Assembly (NCBI GenBank): GCA_019914995.1
Contig: CM034136.1
Location: 1,937,270-2,001,269, forward strand
DNA: 64,000 nucleotides
From: Acanthochlamys bracteata
Taxonomy: Eukaryota; Streptophyta; Magnoliopsida; Pandanales; Velloziaceae
Direction of reading: 5' to 3'
Part shown: positions 48,157-59,780 of the stretch, piece by piece
Layout: the number at the start of each line of letters is the position of its first letter
Numbering within the stretch: position 1 is the stretch's first letter
Made by a program: the position numbers and the translations under genes
The notes under the pieces: model-generated
The model's input: the letters and a program-made list of their open reading frames with translations, nothing else
Told to the model about the DNA's origin: nothing
Database searches by the model: none

Positions 48157-48570
48157 TGGAATTTCGAGCTAGCCAATCAACCATCAAAATTATCCTTTCA
48201 AGACTGTTACAGCAGGGAGCCTTCCTCTACACCTCGGAGGTATTTGAAACTTAATTTGCAAGATAATTTTAGTTCTATATAGCTAGCACCATTAAAAAAC
48301 CTGCTATGAAATTTGGCATGATTCATGGTTATAAGGTCATAATGTTAAAAAGGAAAAGAACCTGTTCTGTTATAATTATGATGCCATCAATGATATGCTC
48401 GCATGTAGTTGAATTTGTTGGGTTTTGTGTTCGCATGCTTTGAAAGTTCTTGATAAAAAGAATATCGAAACAAATGATCCAGAGAAGTATATCTTGCAAA
48501 GATAGGGAAAGAATGTGAAGTAGACATTAACTTGGAGTGTTTATAATTTCTCTATTGATTCTGATCCTAA

Positions 48571-49187
48571 AGGTCGATATTGCTGATCGATGTTTTTCCT
48601 CAAGTCAAGTGTTTGGAGACATAATGGAGAACGCAGCAAAAAATAACGATGCATAAAAGATTGCTTACTCATGCGGTAATTTTGTAAGGGCAAGGAGTGT
48701 GGACGGCTTATCTCATGGCTAGGAAGTCTTTTGAAAAAACAGAAAGCTAATATACAAGTTGTGGAATGATTTTAAGAAGAAGACTCCGTCACTGACGTTC
48801 TCGTAATCTTAATGATCTAGCGAAGGTAGCAATCGTAAATACCTCTACATTATTTTGTTGCATATATGTGATATGCATATGAAATATAATTTTCTAAATA
48901 AATGTAAGCATGGATCCAATTCTAACCTAACCAACAACAACGAAAAGCTAAAAAAAATTTTCAAAACCAATCATATTTAGGGAAGACAAACTCTTAGATT
49001 ATTACTATTCTCCTTATTTACGTAAGGAAAATTATGATAGAAACCTACTGTATATCATATAGACTGTAACATAAAGTATAGCTATGTTATCTTCATCCTA
49101 TGCTTAGTGAAGGGCCTTCTATAGTATCTACTGATCAACCTACCTCAAGTGTCCCTAATTATTTTGGCATTCAAAACTTAAACTCTT
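48571..49187. other. Unassigned sequence
   Basis: The first part may be the decayed 3' end of the FRS pseudogene. The rest is A/T-rich with no supported feature. Confidence 0.4.
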
Positions 49188-52100
49188 TATGCATAAATTG
49201 GAAATTTCTAACAATTTTTCACTTTTGTTAGAAAGAATCTATCGAAGAAGTCATATTTTTGTGTCAAGGCGTTTTGTATGAAGATATTGAAAGTGTCTGC
49301 AAGTATTTTGTATACTATGAGTACATATGTTGTTGATTGTCGTAAGAAAAAAAACACAGCATGGATAATTTTGTAAACATTCTTGCTGTCACTGATGACA
49401 AATCTATAATGCTTATTTTAAGATTTTGTAAAATGATAAAATGAATATTTAATACAAAATAAATAAAAAGTTTAATATAAATTATTTTTATTAAAAATTT
49501 ATTTTTCAAAATTTAATTTTAAAATTTATTTCAAAAGAACTAGTCCAAAATAAATTTAATAACTTATTTTTTATTAAATATTTTAATTTTAATTTTAATT
49601 TTTTAAAAAATAAATTTATATTAAAGTAAACACATCCGAAGCTAAGATCCCAAACATATACGGTCATCCAGATCGCAAGCCAAGATTGCATGAAGATTTA
49701 AAATGTTTCGGAATATTTTGTTGCTTTTGTGGAGGATGTTTTCTCCTACTTCTTATTATAAAGTTACAAGCTCCGTGAAAAAGATAATATTCTTTTCACT
49801 CTCATAATTCTACTAAAATATATGTTCAGCTTAGTTTCAATTATATAAAAAACAAAATAAATAACTTTCAACTAAAAGAATATAAAATTTAATTTAATTT
49901 TAATAACCCTATGAATAATAATTAATTTTTAATAACTTATTTTTTACTAACTCATATTTTAATCCAAAACAATACATCTGAAGTGGGATGAATCATCAAA
50001 TATTTTTCTAGTTTATTTTCAGTTATATTTTGCAATTTTGCTTTGCTTTCTGTCTGATCCCCTTTGAATCTCCTGCAATTCCTAGTAGAATCGCAAACAC
50101 GTCGCCTGCTTACTCAAAACAAAATTTCAATGTTTAAAGAATCGAAAATTTGTAGCATTAAACCTGAAGATACAGATTTGAAACTTTGGTTTAGAAGAAT
50201 AAGATAACCTGTAAGCATGGCTTGCAAAAGCTCATCAAATCTAAATAAATTCAATGCCAATGAAGACGATATATAGTTGAATATATCTTCTATAATACGT
50301 TCTCATTTCATTCAACAAAATTTTCATATATCTTCTATATTGTAGATAATGGTCGCATGTAAGCCGAACAATTTTAGAAGTCTATAAAAGATAACTAAGA
50401 TATGAAAGCAAAATTCATAGAGGTGACAATATATGATATTTACCTAAAAATTCAATCCGAAATTAATCTATTTAATTAGAATTAAGATTAAAAAATTTGA
50501 TCCGTATAAATATATAACTTAGGTTAGGATTGAACGAATTTGATCCGATTACTAAATAATTCGATCCGAGTTAATTCGAGATTGACCCACCAATTCAAAT
50601 TGTCACATCTTAAAAAAATAATTTTAATTTTTTCTTACCGTATAATAAATTATTAGCAATAAAAATAATCGATAATAATAATAATATATAAATTATTAAA
50701 TTATACTTATTTATAATTAATCATTATTTTTATATCTTAATAAAATAATATAAGATGAGAATTATAATATTATCGAAAGTATTAATACATAGGTCTTTCT
50801 TTGATGACGAAATTGAATTTCATATAGAGATTTTTATTAAAATTTTGTTAGATAGCTATATTTATTAAAATTTTTATGAAAATTATTATTATGTATTTAT
50901 AATTATAAACTTTCAGCTATCACCATATATTTTTTAAAAATAAAAATAAACTTTTTGGATGTTTGAATGTCCAATGTTTGAATAAAAATAAATTATTAGA
51001 ATGTAAAATTTGAAAGACATTCACTATATTTCGTCACTAAAAATATCGTGCAATTTTATTCTAACTGATTTTATTATTTCGCTGAAAACTTAAAAGTGTA
51101 TTAAAATTTAACAATTTTAATTATTATATGGATCGATCCGAATTTGATCCAATTATTAATAGATTGAATTAGGATTGATAATTTTGATTCATATATATTC
51201 ATAGATAATATTAGAGTTGAACGAATTTGACCCAATTATTAAATAGTTTGATCCGAAATCGATTCATCAATCTAAATTATCATCGCTAAAGATTCGAAAA
51301 ACTAAAGCACCGGTCAAAACACATATCGAAAAGAAAGAAAAATAAGAAAAAAAAAATATTGAAAATTTTCTTTTCATCATTGGAAGAGGATGCTCGAAAT
51401 TGAGAGTGTGTTCTTTTGCATACAAAAATTAGTTCTATTTTATTAAAAAATTACTTCTAATTCACTTTTTATTACAAAAAGAATACAAAAAAATACTATT
51501 AACTAATTTTTCAATTAAAAAAAATAATCACTTTTAGTAACACTATTTTTAATAATTTATTTATAAAAAACTCACTTTTAGAACTAAAATAACTTACCCT
51601 GAAGTAAAAGCTAACACAAACTTTCCATCTCTTTCCTAACAAACAAAAAGATCAGACGAGAAACATGAGATAGGAAAAGAGAGAACCCACAGATAATCCT
51701 GGAGAAAAAAGGTCCTGGTGGTAGGTGGGTGACTGCTGAGGAAAAAACAATCACATTCTGTGGATGAGATTTCTCTCTTTATTATGCTATATTTAACATA
51801 ATATTTTTAATTTTACAAGTTCAAAAAAATCATATACCGCTCAATAAAATTCTCTTTAAAATTTTTAAATATTATATATTATAAATAATTATAATATATC
51901 TTTAAGAAAGCTATAAAATTTTTTGAAAAGTTTTTTTTGAAAAATTTCGTCTGACAACGCATTTTAAAAACTTAATATTTAAATAATAATTCATAATTTT
52001 ATTCAAAATTTACAATATATTATAAAATAAGAAAACTATTTTCTATAAATTAATATTTTTATTTAAATTTAATAAGTTCTTTTAAAATCTCTTCACTTTT

Positions 52101-52350
52101 CACGTTTAGACAAGAATGGTTGGTTCTGGACCGGACTGGAACCATTCCAACACAAACAAGTGTTCATCTGTCATCCATCTCCTTTCCCAAAAGTACACAT
52201 CACTTGCATGTATAACAGATTGCACTTGCAAGTTGCTCTTTCTGGAAAAAGTCTCTACTTTATCCACACACGTACCAAATGGTACGTTTATTTTTTTGAA
52301 ATATAACATATTTTATTTTTTAGAAAATAAATTTTAATTTTAATTAAAAA
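49188..52350 (+). mobile_element. 3.2-kb dispersed repeat, copy 2
   Basis: Inverted copy of 12867-16076. It begins at ttatgcataaattggaaat and ends in A/T-rich sequence after ggtacgtttatttttttgaaat. It lies about 1.1 kb upstream of the COL start codon. No coding frame is shared by the two copies over any length, although both contain remains of FSLLLE-IYRRSHI in one frame near the 49.2-kb end. Class unresolved. Confidence 0.8.
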
Positions 52351-52930
52351 AATTAAAATAAAAAATAAAAAATTATAAAATTGTAAAAAAAATTTTATAT
52401 AATTATATAAAAATTTGTAAAATATATATTAAAATATAAATTAAATAATTATTTTTTTGAATAGAATGTCAAATATTCTATTTTTCGAATTGAATAGGTG
52501 TCTATAAAAATTTAGACAAACTCCATTATTACCTTAGAATTTTAGGACGTATTCTAAATATATGTAATTAATTTATGCAAAACTAAATTTTATAAAAATC
52601 ATGTTCAGTAAAAATAAAATTTGATAAAAGTAAACTTTAAAGTAAAATTTAAAATAAGTAAAATAAAAAATTAAATTTTGATATAAATAAAATTTAAATA
52701 AAAATAAAAATAAAATTTGATGTATTTAAAAGAAGCCTTTATAGAGTTACTTCTATCTAGACCTAGTTGACATAATATTAGAACAAGCTGTATCTAAAAT
52801 TTTCACTTCATTAACATCTGTCAAAAACATTGTATGTCAAAACATTATATATTCTAATTTATTAATTTATCAGATTCATCTATAATTTACTTTCACTATC
52901 TCTTTGTTAATATACAATTCAAAATTTAGT
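52351..52930. other. A/T-rich upstream flank
   Basis: Very A/T-rich with simple A and T runs. No feature is supported. It forms part of the distal upstream region of the COL gene. Confidence 0.4.
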
Positions 52931-53188
52931 CTGCGTTTGACACTGATTATCATAACCAGCTTTTTAAAAATTTTTTATTTTATATTTTTTAATATATATT
53001 TTATAAATTTTAAAAAATTTATTTAAAAATTTAGATAATATAAAAAATTCTACGAAATAAAATTTTTTTATTATATATTTTAATTAATTTTTTGAAAATA
53101 AAAAAAATAAAACTTATTTTTAAAAAAAAAATAAAAATATTTTCTATTTTAAAAAAATTCCATTTCATAATCATCACCAAACACACCC
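52931..53188 (-). mobile_element. MITE (family M1) in the COL promoter region
   Basis: The left end CTGCGTTTGACACTGATTATC and the right end read inward (GGGTGTGTTTGGTGATGATTATG) are inverted repeats. The interior ttctacgaaataaaatttttttatta matches the other family members. Its right end is 227 bp before the COL ATG, so it sits at or next to the core promoter. Confidence 0.75.
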
Positions 53189-53415
53189 GTATTACTGTCA
53201 CCCGGCGCACTTCAACTGTTAATCTCTCCTCTGCCAACTGCTCTTCCAGTTCTCTATCTTTCTCCTCTATTTAGTAAACAAATCTCCGTCTTTCGCTATC
53301 TTTTATTTCTTTCTGTGTTTTTCTTCTTTACATCCAAGCAAACAAAATCCCCAACCACCTTCTTCTAGTTAGTTCTTTCTTTTTCACTCTACTACTAAAA
53401 GCAAAGGACTACCGA

Positions 53416-56130
53416 ATGGGTCAAGAGAATCATGAAGATGGAAACAAGATCAGTAGTAACAACAGCAACATCTGTTGCTGTGATTTCTGTGGAGAAGCTA
53501 TAGCAGTACTCTACTGCCGTGCCGACGACGCGAAGCTTTGTCTTCTCTGTGACCGCCATGTTCACTCGGCAAACACAGTTTCTTCACGGCACAGCCGTTC
53601 TCTACTCTGTTCTTCTTGCCGATCTGCTCCCGCTGCTTTCATTAACTATTCTTCATCCAACACACTTTGCTCCAACTGTGATTTCGATAGCAACAAGAAT
53701 GAAAGTAATAAACTTGATCGGAGACCGGTTGAGCCGTTCTCCGGTTGCCCGACGTCTTCGGAACTTGTTTCATTGCTGTTCGGTGTTGCTGGTGATGAGA
53801 AGGGGGATTGGGTGGTAGGAGCAGATGAGAATTTTGAAGGGGTTTGTAGATTTTGGGAAACCAAGCAGGTCCTCAGCTGGGATGATCTGATTGTGCCCAC
53901 TACTCATGACCATGGGTTTCAGGCTCTAGGAACTCTTTCGTACCCTAAGGTATCAGAAAATTTTCATCTCCTTTTTTTTCCCCTACAATCTTACCAAAGT
54001 TGTATTTCCTTGATCGCCTGGTGATAAAATTGATAGCGTTTGGTGTCTAATCACGAGTAAACTCATGATTCTTGTCCAGAATTTAGGTATCATTTATTGT
54101 TTCTTGCATGATCGGTCTATGGGAACTTATCTGAAGAGATTTTGGAACGGTGGTGATAATTAAAATGATTTTGTGGAGATTGACAGTTGTCCTTTTACAT
54201 ATTGCCTTATTCTTTTGATTGCTTCAGTGGGTACTGGCTGGGATTTTCATTCTACTTTGTGTACTATCTTGGCTTAAACCCAAACAGTGTTGATTGGTTT
54301 AGAAATTCTTTGTAATCTATTGTGTTTTCTTTTCCTGCAGTGTTACTCTGTAAAAGTTTGTGGGTTGAATTTGTTTCAAATAAATTTCAGGTTAGTTAGA
54401 TGATCTGTGGGCAATAGTTCCATTCTTTCTTGGTTCTGAGTCTGATTGTTGTAATTTTGCCTTGTGAAAGAAGCTGTGAATGTGAAGAATGGAGCTGTAA
54501 GTCTTTCTCTTTGTGCCCCCACTTGCAAAAGATTTCGGCATCTTGGCAATGCTTAAGTAGTAATGGGTATACTTTTGTCTCATGTTTATAGTTTTTGATG
54601 AGAAGGATTCAAAGAGGTGTTAGCCTCGACTATTCTGCATGTTGTTTTAATTTTATTAATCCTTTAACTATTGGAAGTGCAGCTATTATGATGACCGAGT
54701 GATTACTTTATTGATTGAGAAATTTTGCAGGATCATTAGGAAATGGTTTATACAATTCCTTTATGCTTACTCTTAAAGGCATTTTTATCTACTAAAGGCC
54801 TTCCATTTACAGCAGAAGCAGAGATTTCTTTTAAATCCGAACAATGAAGAGATTATAAGGCAGCTTCGTGAACTGATGAATGCTGAGAATCCTGAAAGTA
54901 ATGGCAACAGTGAGGTTGAGCAACTGGTAGATTTCCAATCTCTGGTGGCTGGCCCGGGCGAGGAACCGAAATCAGATTTATATTGCAATACGAGCTGTGT
55001 TGACTTACCAATCTTTGAGGTACTTTTCAGCCGAATTAGAAAGCGTATTTCTTTGGCACGGCACTTCTATGAGAGAAGCAATATGTCTTTTTATTTATTA
55101 GATTTGTTAAAAACAGCTAGAGATGATGTTAGTTTTATTCTACACGATTAGCGATTCTCTTCGTAATACTTGGAAGGTCAAATCGAGCATACAGTTTGTT
55201 TGTTCTTTGTAATGAAAATCTAGACAATAGTTGCTTACCTTGGCTTGCCTTGTTCTTTCCTGGATACGCATGAAGAATATAATAAACATGAAATATGGGA
55301 AAGTTAAGATGTGGTTTGACATGATTTTCAACTACGATTGACAAGACTAGAATGGTGTTCCTCGGATGACATCATACAGTGGTGAAAAACGAGGAGATTT
55401 TTTGAGATAACCATGTTACGATAAGGGAACTTGGTAGTTTGATGATGCTTGATCTTCTTCAGAAGTACTGATATTCTTGTTTTTGCTGTCCCAGGATAGT
55501 ACGTTTCAATGGAACATAAATGACTACCATGAGGTAACTGTTCCAGCTGGATATCCTTATGAACAATATACAGAAAGCATATACGCGGTGAACACATCAC
55601 CACCTGATGAATTTGTGGGAGTACAAGGAATTGAAAGCCTTTCTTCTGATGGTACTAAAGTCTCAGATCAAACTACCACTAATGACCAAACCTGGTTATT
55701 GCCATCTGGAGGTGCACAAGAATTTATCAGTGCCGCTGATCGGAACACTGTTATCTCACGATATAAGGAGAAAAGAAAGACGAGAAGGTATGTTTAGATT
55801 AAAGATCTTTTCTATATTTTCTTTAATTTAGAGGCAAAACAATGATCCAACTGAAATGCATGCTATCCTACCTGGTAAAAGTTGGATGAAAGAATGAGAA
55901 TGTGATTAGGGAGCTACAGTTTTCAAACTCATGCCTACGTCAAGGAACGTGATTGATGGTCTTCTTCTCAAATATGTCAGTAGCCATTATTATTGTTAAC
56001 CCTGACCTAATTTTCTTGAATGAACAGATATGATAAGGTTGTAAGATATGAATCACGAAAAGCTCGAGCTGATAGCAGAGCGAGAATCAATGGTCGCTTT
56101 GCTAAAATCGGTGAGGTACCAGAACCGTGA
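53416..56130 (+). CDS. COL: CONSTANS-like B-box/CCT protein (COL13/14/15 group)
   Basis: Four exons give 378 aa: 53416-53949, 54813-55019, 55495-55787 and 56028-56130, all with GT/AG introns (863, 475 and 240 bp). B-box 1 is intact: C22, C25, C34, C42, C45, H50 and H59 in the C-x2-C-x8-C-x7-C-x2-C-x4-H-x8-H pattern. The second box keeps C65, C68, C85 and C88 but has Asn77 where a Cys is expected and lacks the later His. [17 protein letters not shown] follows (about 107-123), as in this COL subgroup. The CCT domain spans about residues 330-372 ([11 protein letters not shown] / [20 protein letters not shown] / NGRFAKI), split by intron 3, and is the nuclear DNA/NF-Y contact region. The protein ends EVPEP. 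It is likely a nuclear transcriptional regulator of light or flowering responses; the exact orthologue among COL13-15 is not decided. The gene appears functional. Confidence 0.9.
54811..54815 (+). other. Tandem (NAGNAG) splice acceptor of COL exon 2
   Basis: tttacagcag/aag offers two acceptors three bases apart. Use of the first adds one Gln (QKQRFLL), use of the second gives KQRFLL; both keep the frame. Confidence 0.6.
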
Positions 56131-56501
56131 AGTCTCCATGTGCTCAATATAAACCAAATCTTGTTGTACAGAGTCACAACTGCCCGTTGAGTTTATTTCT
56201 ACAGCATTCTGTGCACAGAGACGTTACTTCTGTTACTATAAAACAGCTATACAACTTGTATATTACAAAATTTAGCAAGATGGCATCAATACCGCGAATG
56301 TATTGTAGTATGAGAACGTTTTGATAATTTTTGGTTTAGAGCACCTTGAAATGCTGAGAGCTCTTCGAAGGTTGCTTTTTTTTTAGTATGTAAAAATGCA
56401 TAATGCTGAAAGCTCTTTGACGGTTATTGTATTAGTGGAAAAAATTTTCTAATATCCTGAGAATTTCTGCTAAGGTTACAATGTTGCATTTATGGCACAA
56501 T
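56131..56501 (+). other. COL 3' flank
   Basis: Probable 3' UTR and downstream DNA of the COL gene. A pair of similar stretches (cttgaaatgctgagagctcttcgaagg and ataatgctgaaagctctttgacgg) occurs near 56345 and 56400. It ends at the target duplication of the hAT element. Confidence 0.4.
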
Positions 56502-56935
56502 TATAGGTGTAAAATTAGGCCGAGCAAAACAGGCTGGCCCGCAATTTGATTAGTTAGCTTGAATGTTGGCGCGTCCGGACTTATTTCGATAAATAGGGGA
56601 TAGAACCAGTTTGGCCGTCCGTTCAAGTATTATTAATATTGATCGGTCAATATTGACAGTTGACTGATCAATCTTAATCATTGAGTAGAACAATTTTAAT
56701 TAAAAAATATTTTTTTAATAATAAAAAAATAAATTTTAATAATAAAAAATTTTTATATTTATATTTATTTTTAAAATAAAATTTAAAATTTATTTTATAT
56801 AAAATAAAAATAAATATGATAATAAGATGGGTCAGGTTATAAAAAATACAGCCGAGCCAATCCAGTCCGATCTATTCACTTGACCTAGATAGGGCAGGAC
56901 AATTCGGCCAAGTCCGGCTCATATTTGCACCTATA
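56502..56935. mobile_element. hAT-type non-autonomous element, 434 bp
   Basis: It is flanked by a perfect 8-bp duplication GGCACAAT (56494-56501 and 56936-56943). Terminal inverted repeats are TATAGGTGTAAAATTAGGCC and (inward) TATAGGTGCAAATATGAGCC. The ends are G/C-rich and the centre A/T-rich. There is no transposase. Confidence 0.9.
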
Positions 56936-57169
56936 GGCACAATGTATCGTTCTACCCAGCTTACTGTTGGTTTCTGCTATACCAATGGCAGAGATGACCG
57001 TGATGCTGTAGCTTAAACATTTGCAAGGCAAAAATGCAGCAAGATCATTCCTGGGATGGTCCTTGTTGAGGCCAACCAGCCACAAGGCCTGATGTTAATT
57101 CCGTGCCTCTCATATCACAGATAATGGCTTCAGTCAGAGTGCAGGTATCTCTGGAAAATATTTTGTTTC

Positions 57170-57387
57170 CCGAAGGTTGGAAATGTTTTTAAAATAGAAT
57201 TTTTTTAAAACAAAAAATATTTTTATTTTTTTTAAAAATAAGTTCTATTTTTTAAACTAAAAGAATAATAAAAATAAATAATAAAAAAAATCTTTACGTA
57301 GAAATTTTTTATATTTTTTTAAAATTTTAAATAATTATCTAGATATTTATAAAGCTACGTTTGGAGAAAGCAATGTCAAACGCCCCC
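57170..57387 (+). mobile_element. MITE (family M1), opposite orientation
   Basis: The right end read inward, GGGGGCGTTTGACATTGC, and the interior (tctacgtaaagatttttt on the minus strand) match the family members at 45.7, 53.0 and 60.0 kb, but in the other direction. The left end is eroded. Confidence 0.65.
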
Positions 57388-57680
57388 ATGCAGATTCAGC
57401 AGCATCAAGGCCAAACTTGCTGTTGATAATTCATCTGCTATTAAACGCTTCACTTATCAGAGATGCACAGGTCTCCTTTCCTGAGCATTTAAACCTTGTT
57501 TACAGAGTCTGCGAGGACTCCTGCAATGTTGCCAAATTGGGCCAACGTAACTCTTACTTTTCACTAAAGACAACCCACTAATAAAAGATCCAACTAAGCT
57601 ATCATAGAGAATTACATAATTCTCTATTAGCTTTAGATATTTATGTAAGATATTTAGGGTACATAAATTATTACGTGCAT

Positions 57681-58120
57681 GATATATATATAGAATATAA
57701 GCACATACCATTTTAAAAGTATATATATACACATATCTGCCAAAAGTGACCGACGAGCTCTCTAAATCCAATCTCCACCTTTGGATATGAAGAACTATGA
57801 GTTGAGAACATGTTGATAAAATTTCAGCTCAATCGGAATACGGATCGACCTCCATCGGAACTCTTGATCAAAATAACATAAAAAGTTAAATTTGACAAAA
57901 GATATATATTTTGTTTTTGTGTCACTTCGATCAAGAGTTCCGATGGAGGTCGATTCGTATTCCGATTGAGCTGAAATTTTATCAACATGTTTTCAACTCA
58001 TGGTTCTTCATATCCAACGGTGGAAATTGGATGTAGAGAGCTTGCCGACCACTTTTTCCCGGCATGTGTACATATGTGCTTTTAAGATGGCATGTGCCTA
58101 TATCCTATTATATATATATA
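57681..58120. repeat. Long foldback hairpin
   Basis: The left arm (57681-57869) and the right arm (57929-58120) are inverted copies of about 190 bp with a 59-bp A/T-rich spacer. The inner part pairs best (gatcaagagttccgatggag and gattgagctgaaattttatc in the right arm have near-perfect partners). The right arm ends in an AT run. It could be a foldback transposon or part of a retrotransposon LTR, and an RNA copy would form a long duplex. Confidence 0.9.
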
Positions 58121-58441
58121 TATATTTGGTGAAAATATTGTAGAAGAATTTTCTAGAGAAACATTTTCTATCTTCCAATCAAAATAATCTCCGTCTAAGA
58201 GGTAGAAAGTTTATTAAAAGAGGGGATGAACTCTCACTTAAAACCATCAAGAATACAATCATCAAAGAATTGTAAGCTTTCCAAACATTATAGTAAAGTT
58301 TCTTTCACCCATACTTTTCCATTTCCCTTTGCTACATTCTCTTAATATCGTTTTGGAAATCTGTAGATTTACTTAAAAACGTAGTGTAAAAGTTGTCTAA
58401 GTGCGACGTTGGTACTGTTAAAACTTTAGTCCTGTAATAGT

Positions 58442-58453
58442 TGGTATCAAATT
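58442..58453 (+). other. Primer-binding-site-like sequence of a Ty3/gypsy element
   Basis: tggtatcaaatt resembles the complement of the initiator methionine tRNA 3' end (usually tggtatcagagc); 9 of 12 match. It stands at the expected position before gag, so an LTR end should lie just upstream, but its start was not found. Confidence 0.5.
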
Positions 58454-58499
58454 GGGATTTCGACACTCAAGATACTGTAGCAACGCTAAGTAATAGGGC

Positions 58500-59780
58500 C
58501 GCACCTTATAGACATCACTAGCGAAGACGAGGTGCTGCTAGAACAGGCTCGTGGATGGAATGAGCATGTGCACCAACCAAAACTAGTGATAAGTCTAAGG
58601 TCCCACCCATCGATGCCATAGAGCCACTCAGTGAGGATTTGGAGCAAAGTATTGCAGGTTCGGATGCTACTTTTGACGATCTTTGTAAACATCTTGATGA
58701 TTTAGATGTAGAGATGAGGAAATCACCAAAGCGGTGAAGGCATCCATTCAAGAGCTTACTAACTCTTTCAAGAGGGACATTACCAACCTCAAACAAAACG
58801 TCTCCACCCGACACCCTTTCATAAAACATGAGATGCACGCTATCCACGCAGAAGTAGAGGAAGTCCGTCAGAACTGGAATCTCTTGCATGCAAATCTTTC
58901 TATCGAACATAAAAAACACATATTCGTTGTCAGTCATGTTTCTGGTACCGCTGCCGATACGTGGAGATTACCTATACCTAAATCATTCACCTATAATGGT
59001 ATCTAGAATATAGAGAACTTCCCCTTTGGCATGAAGCAGTACTTGAATGCCATAGGCATGCAGAACGAAACCATCAAGGTAAATGCTTCTTCCTCTTATT
59101 TTCTAGATGTATCCCAATATGGTGGCTTCATAAGCATGGTGCATAGGCAAAGGCATCTGTAACGTCAAGATATGGGAAGAATTTAAGCTGGAACTCCGGA
59201 AACATTTCTCCAAGTAACACAGAGGAAGAAACATGTGGCCGACTATGCCAACACAAACAAGTGGGATTCCACCGGGATTATATTAAGGAGTTCACTGACC
59301 TTATATTAGAGATAGATATATGTCCAAAAAGGACTCTCTCTTCTACTTTGTGGATGGTCTCAAAGATTGGGTAAGGCGTGTTTTAAATACCCGTAACTCC
59401 ACTTTCTCCCGCCAGATTTTGAGTTCCAAACAGTTCATATGTTTCAATTACACAAATAACTCAAAACTTCACTTCCACATGCGAAACTCTAATTCCAACT
59501 TTCTTATTTGCACACTTTCCAATGCAATTATATCCTTCAATTTTCAACACACTTAAAAAAACTACTGAAACACAAACACTGAACTCCATTTTCACTTTAT
59601 TTTTTAAAAAACTCTACTTCCTACTTTTCACTTTCACGAAATTCAGTTACGGGCATTTAAAACACGCCCTAAGAGTGTAGCTAGAGAGGCATGGTGTACA
59701 AGACTAAAACATCGTCACTGCAGAGTCGCTCGTCGGTTACTCTTCTCACTAAGAAAAGAGGGAATAACCATGATAAAAAT
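58500..59780 (+). pseudogene. Decayed Ty3/gypsy gag
   Basis: Ty3/gypsy gag encodes the capsid. Recognisable order, over shifting frames: an acidic N-terminal part, SIQELTNSFKRDI, then PKSFTYNGI, IENFPFGMKQYLNAIGMQNE, WEEFKLELRKHFSP, DYIKEFTDLILEID, and, after an inserted MITE, a remnant of the LERHGVQD region. Many stops and shifts. Protease and polymerase regions are absent, so the element is truncated near 59.8-59.9 kb. Confidence 0.75.
59375..59669. mobile_element. PIF/Harbinger-type MITE inside gag, 295 bp
   Basis: The inverted ends are GGCGTGTTTTAAATACCCGTA and (inward) GGGCGTGTTTTAAATGCCCGTA, flanked by TAA on both sides (59372-59374 and 59670-59672). Taking out the element with one TAA leaves gag-like sequence continuous (DWVRV then LERHGVQD). 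Confidence 0.85.

Larger units (their letters stand above)
45078..48570 (+). pseudogene. FAR1/FHY3-related sequence (FRS) pseudogene, interrupted twice
   Basis: FRS proteins are transcription factors derived from MULE transposases. The remnant reads, in order: a linker (SGRDKLSFTHMDFKSYLYK), IGDAGAVMHYLRR, FYSAIQVD, the transposase-domain start (VICFHTRYKTANGYGRQFVPF), then after a MITE NHHEQTFVFGAALL, YDESIESFKFLF, and CVYD...EFELAWHS. After the LTR element it continues LEVEFRASQ...YTSEVFE and a SWIM-type zinc finger (near 48396-48450; VEFVGF / LCSHALKVL) followed by PEKYILQR. At least four frameshifts and several stops occur, and one SWIM Cys is read as His. The DNA-binding FAR1 domain is not clear at the 5' end. 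The gene is dead. Removing each insertion with one target copy restores continuity of homology at both sites. Confidence 0.8.

Noticed and set aside
53646-53900. 84-codon minus-strand frame
   Set aside because: Antisense shadow of COL exon 1.
57456-57771. 104-codon minus-strand frame near the foldback
   Set aside because: It overlaps a foldback arm and simple A/T sequence and has no protein-like composition.
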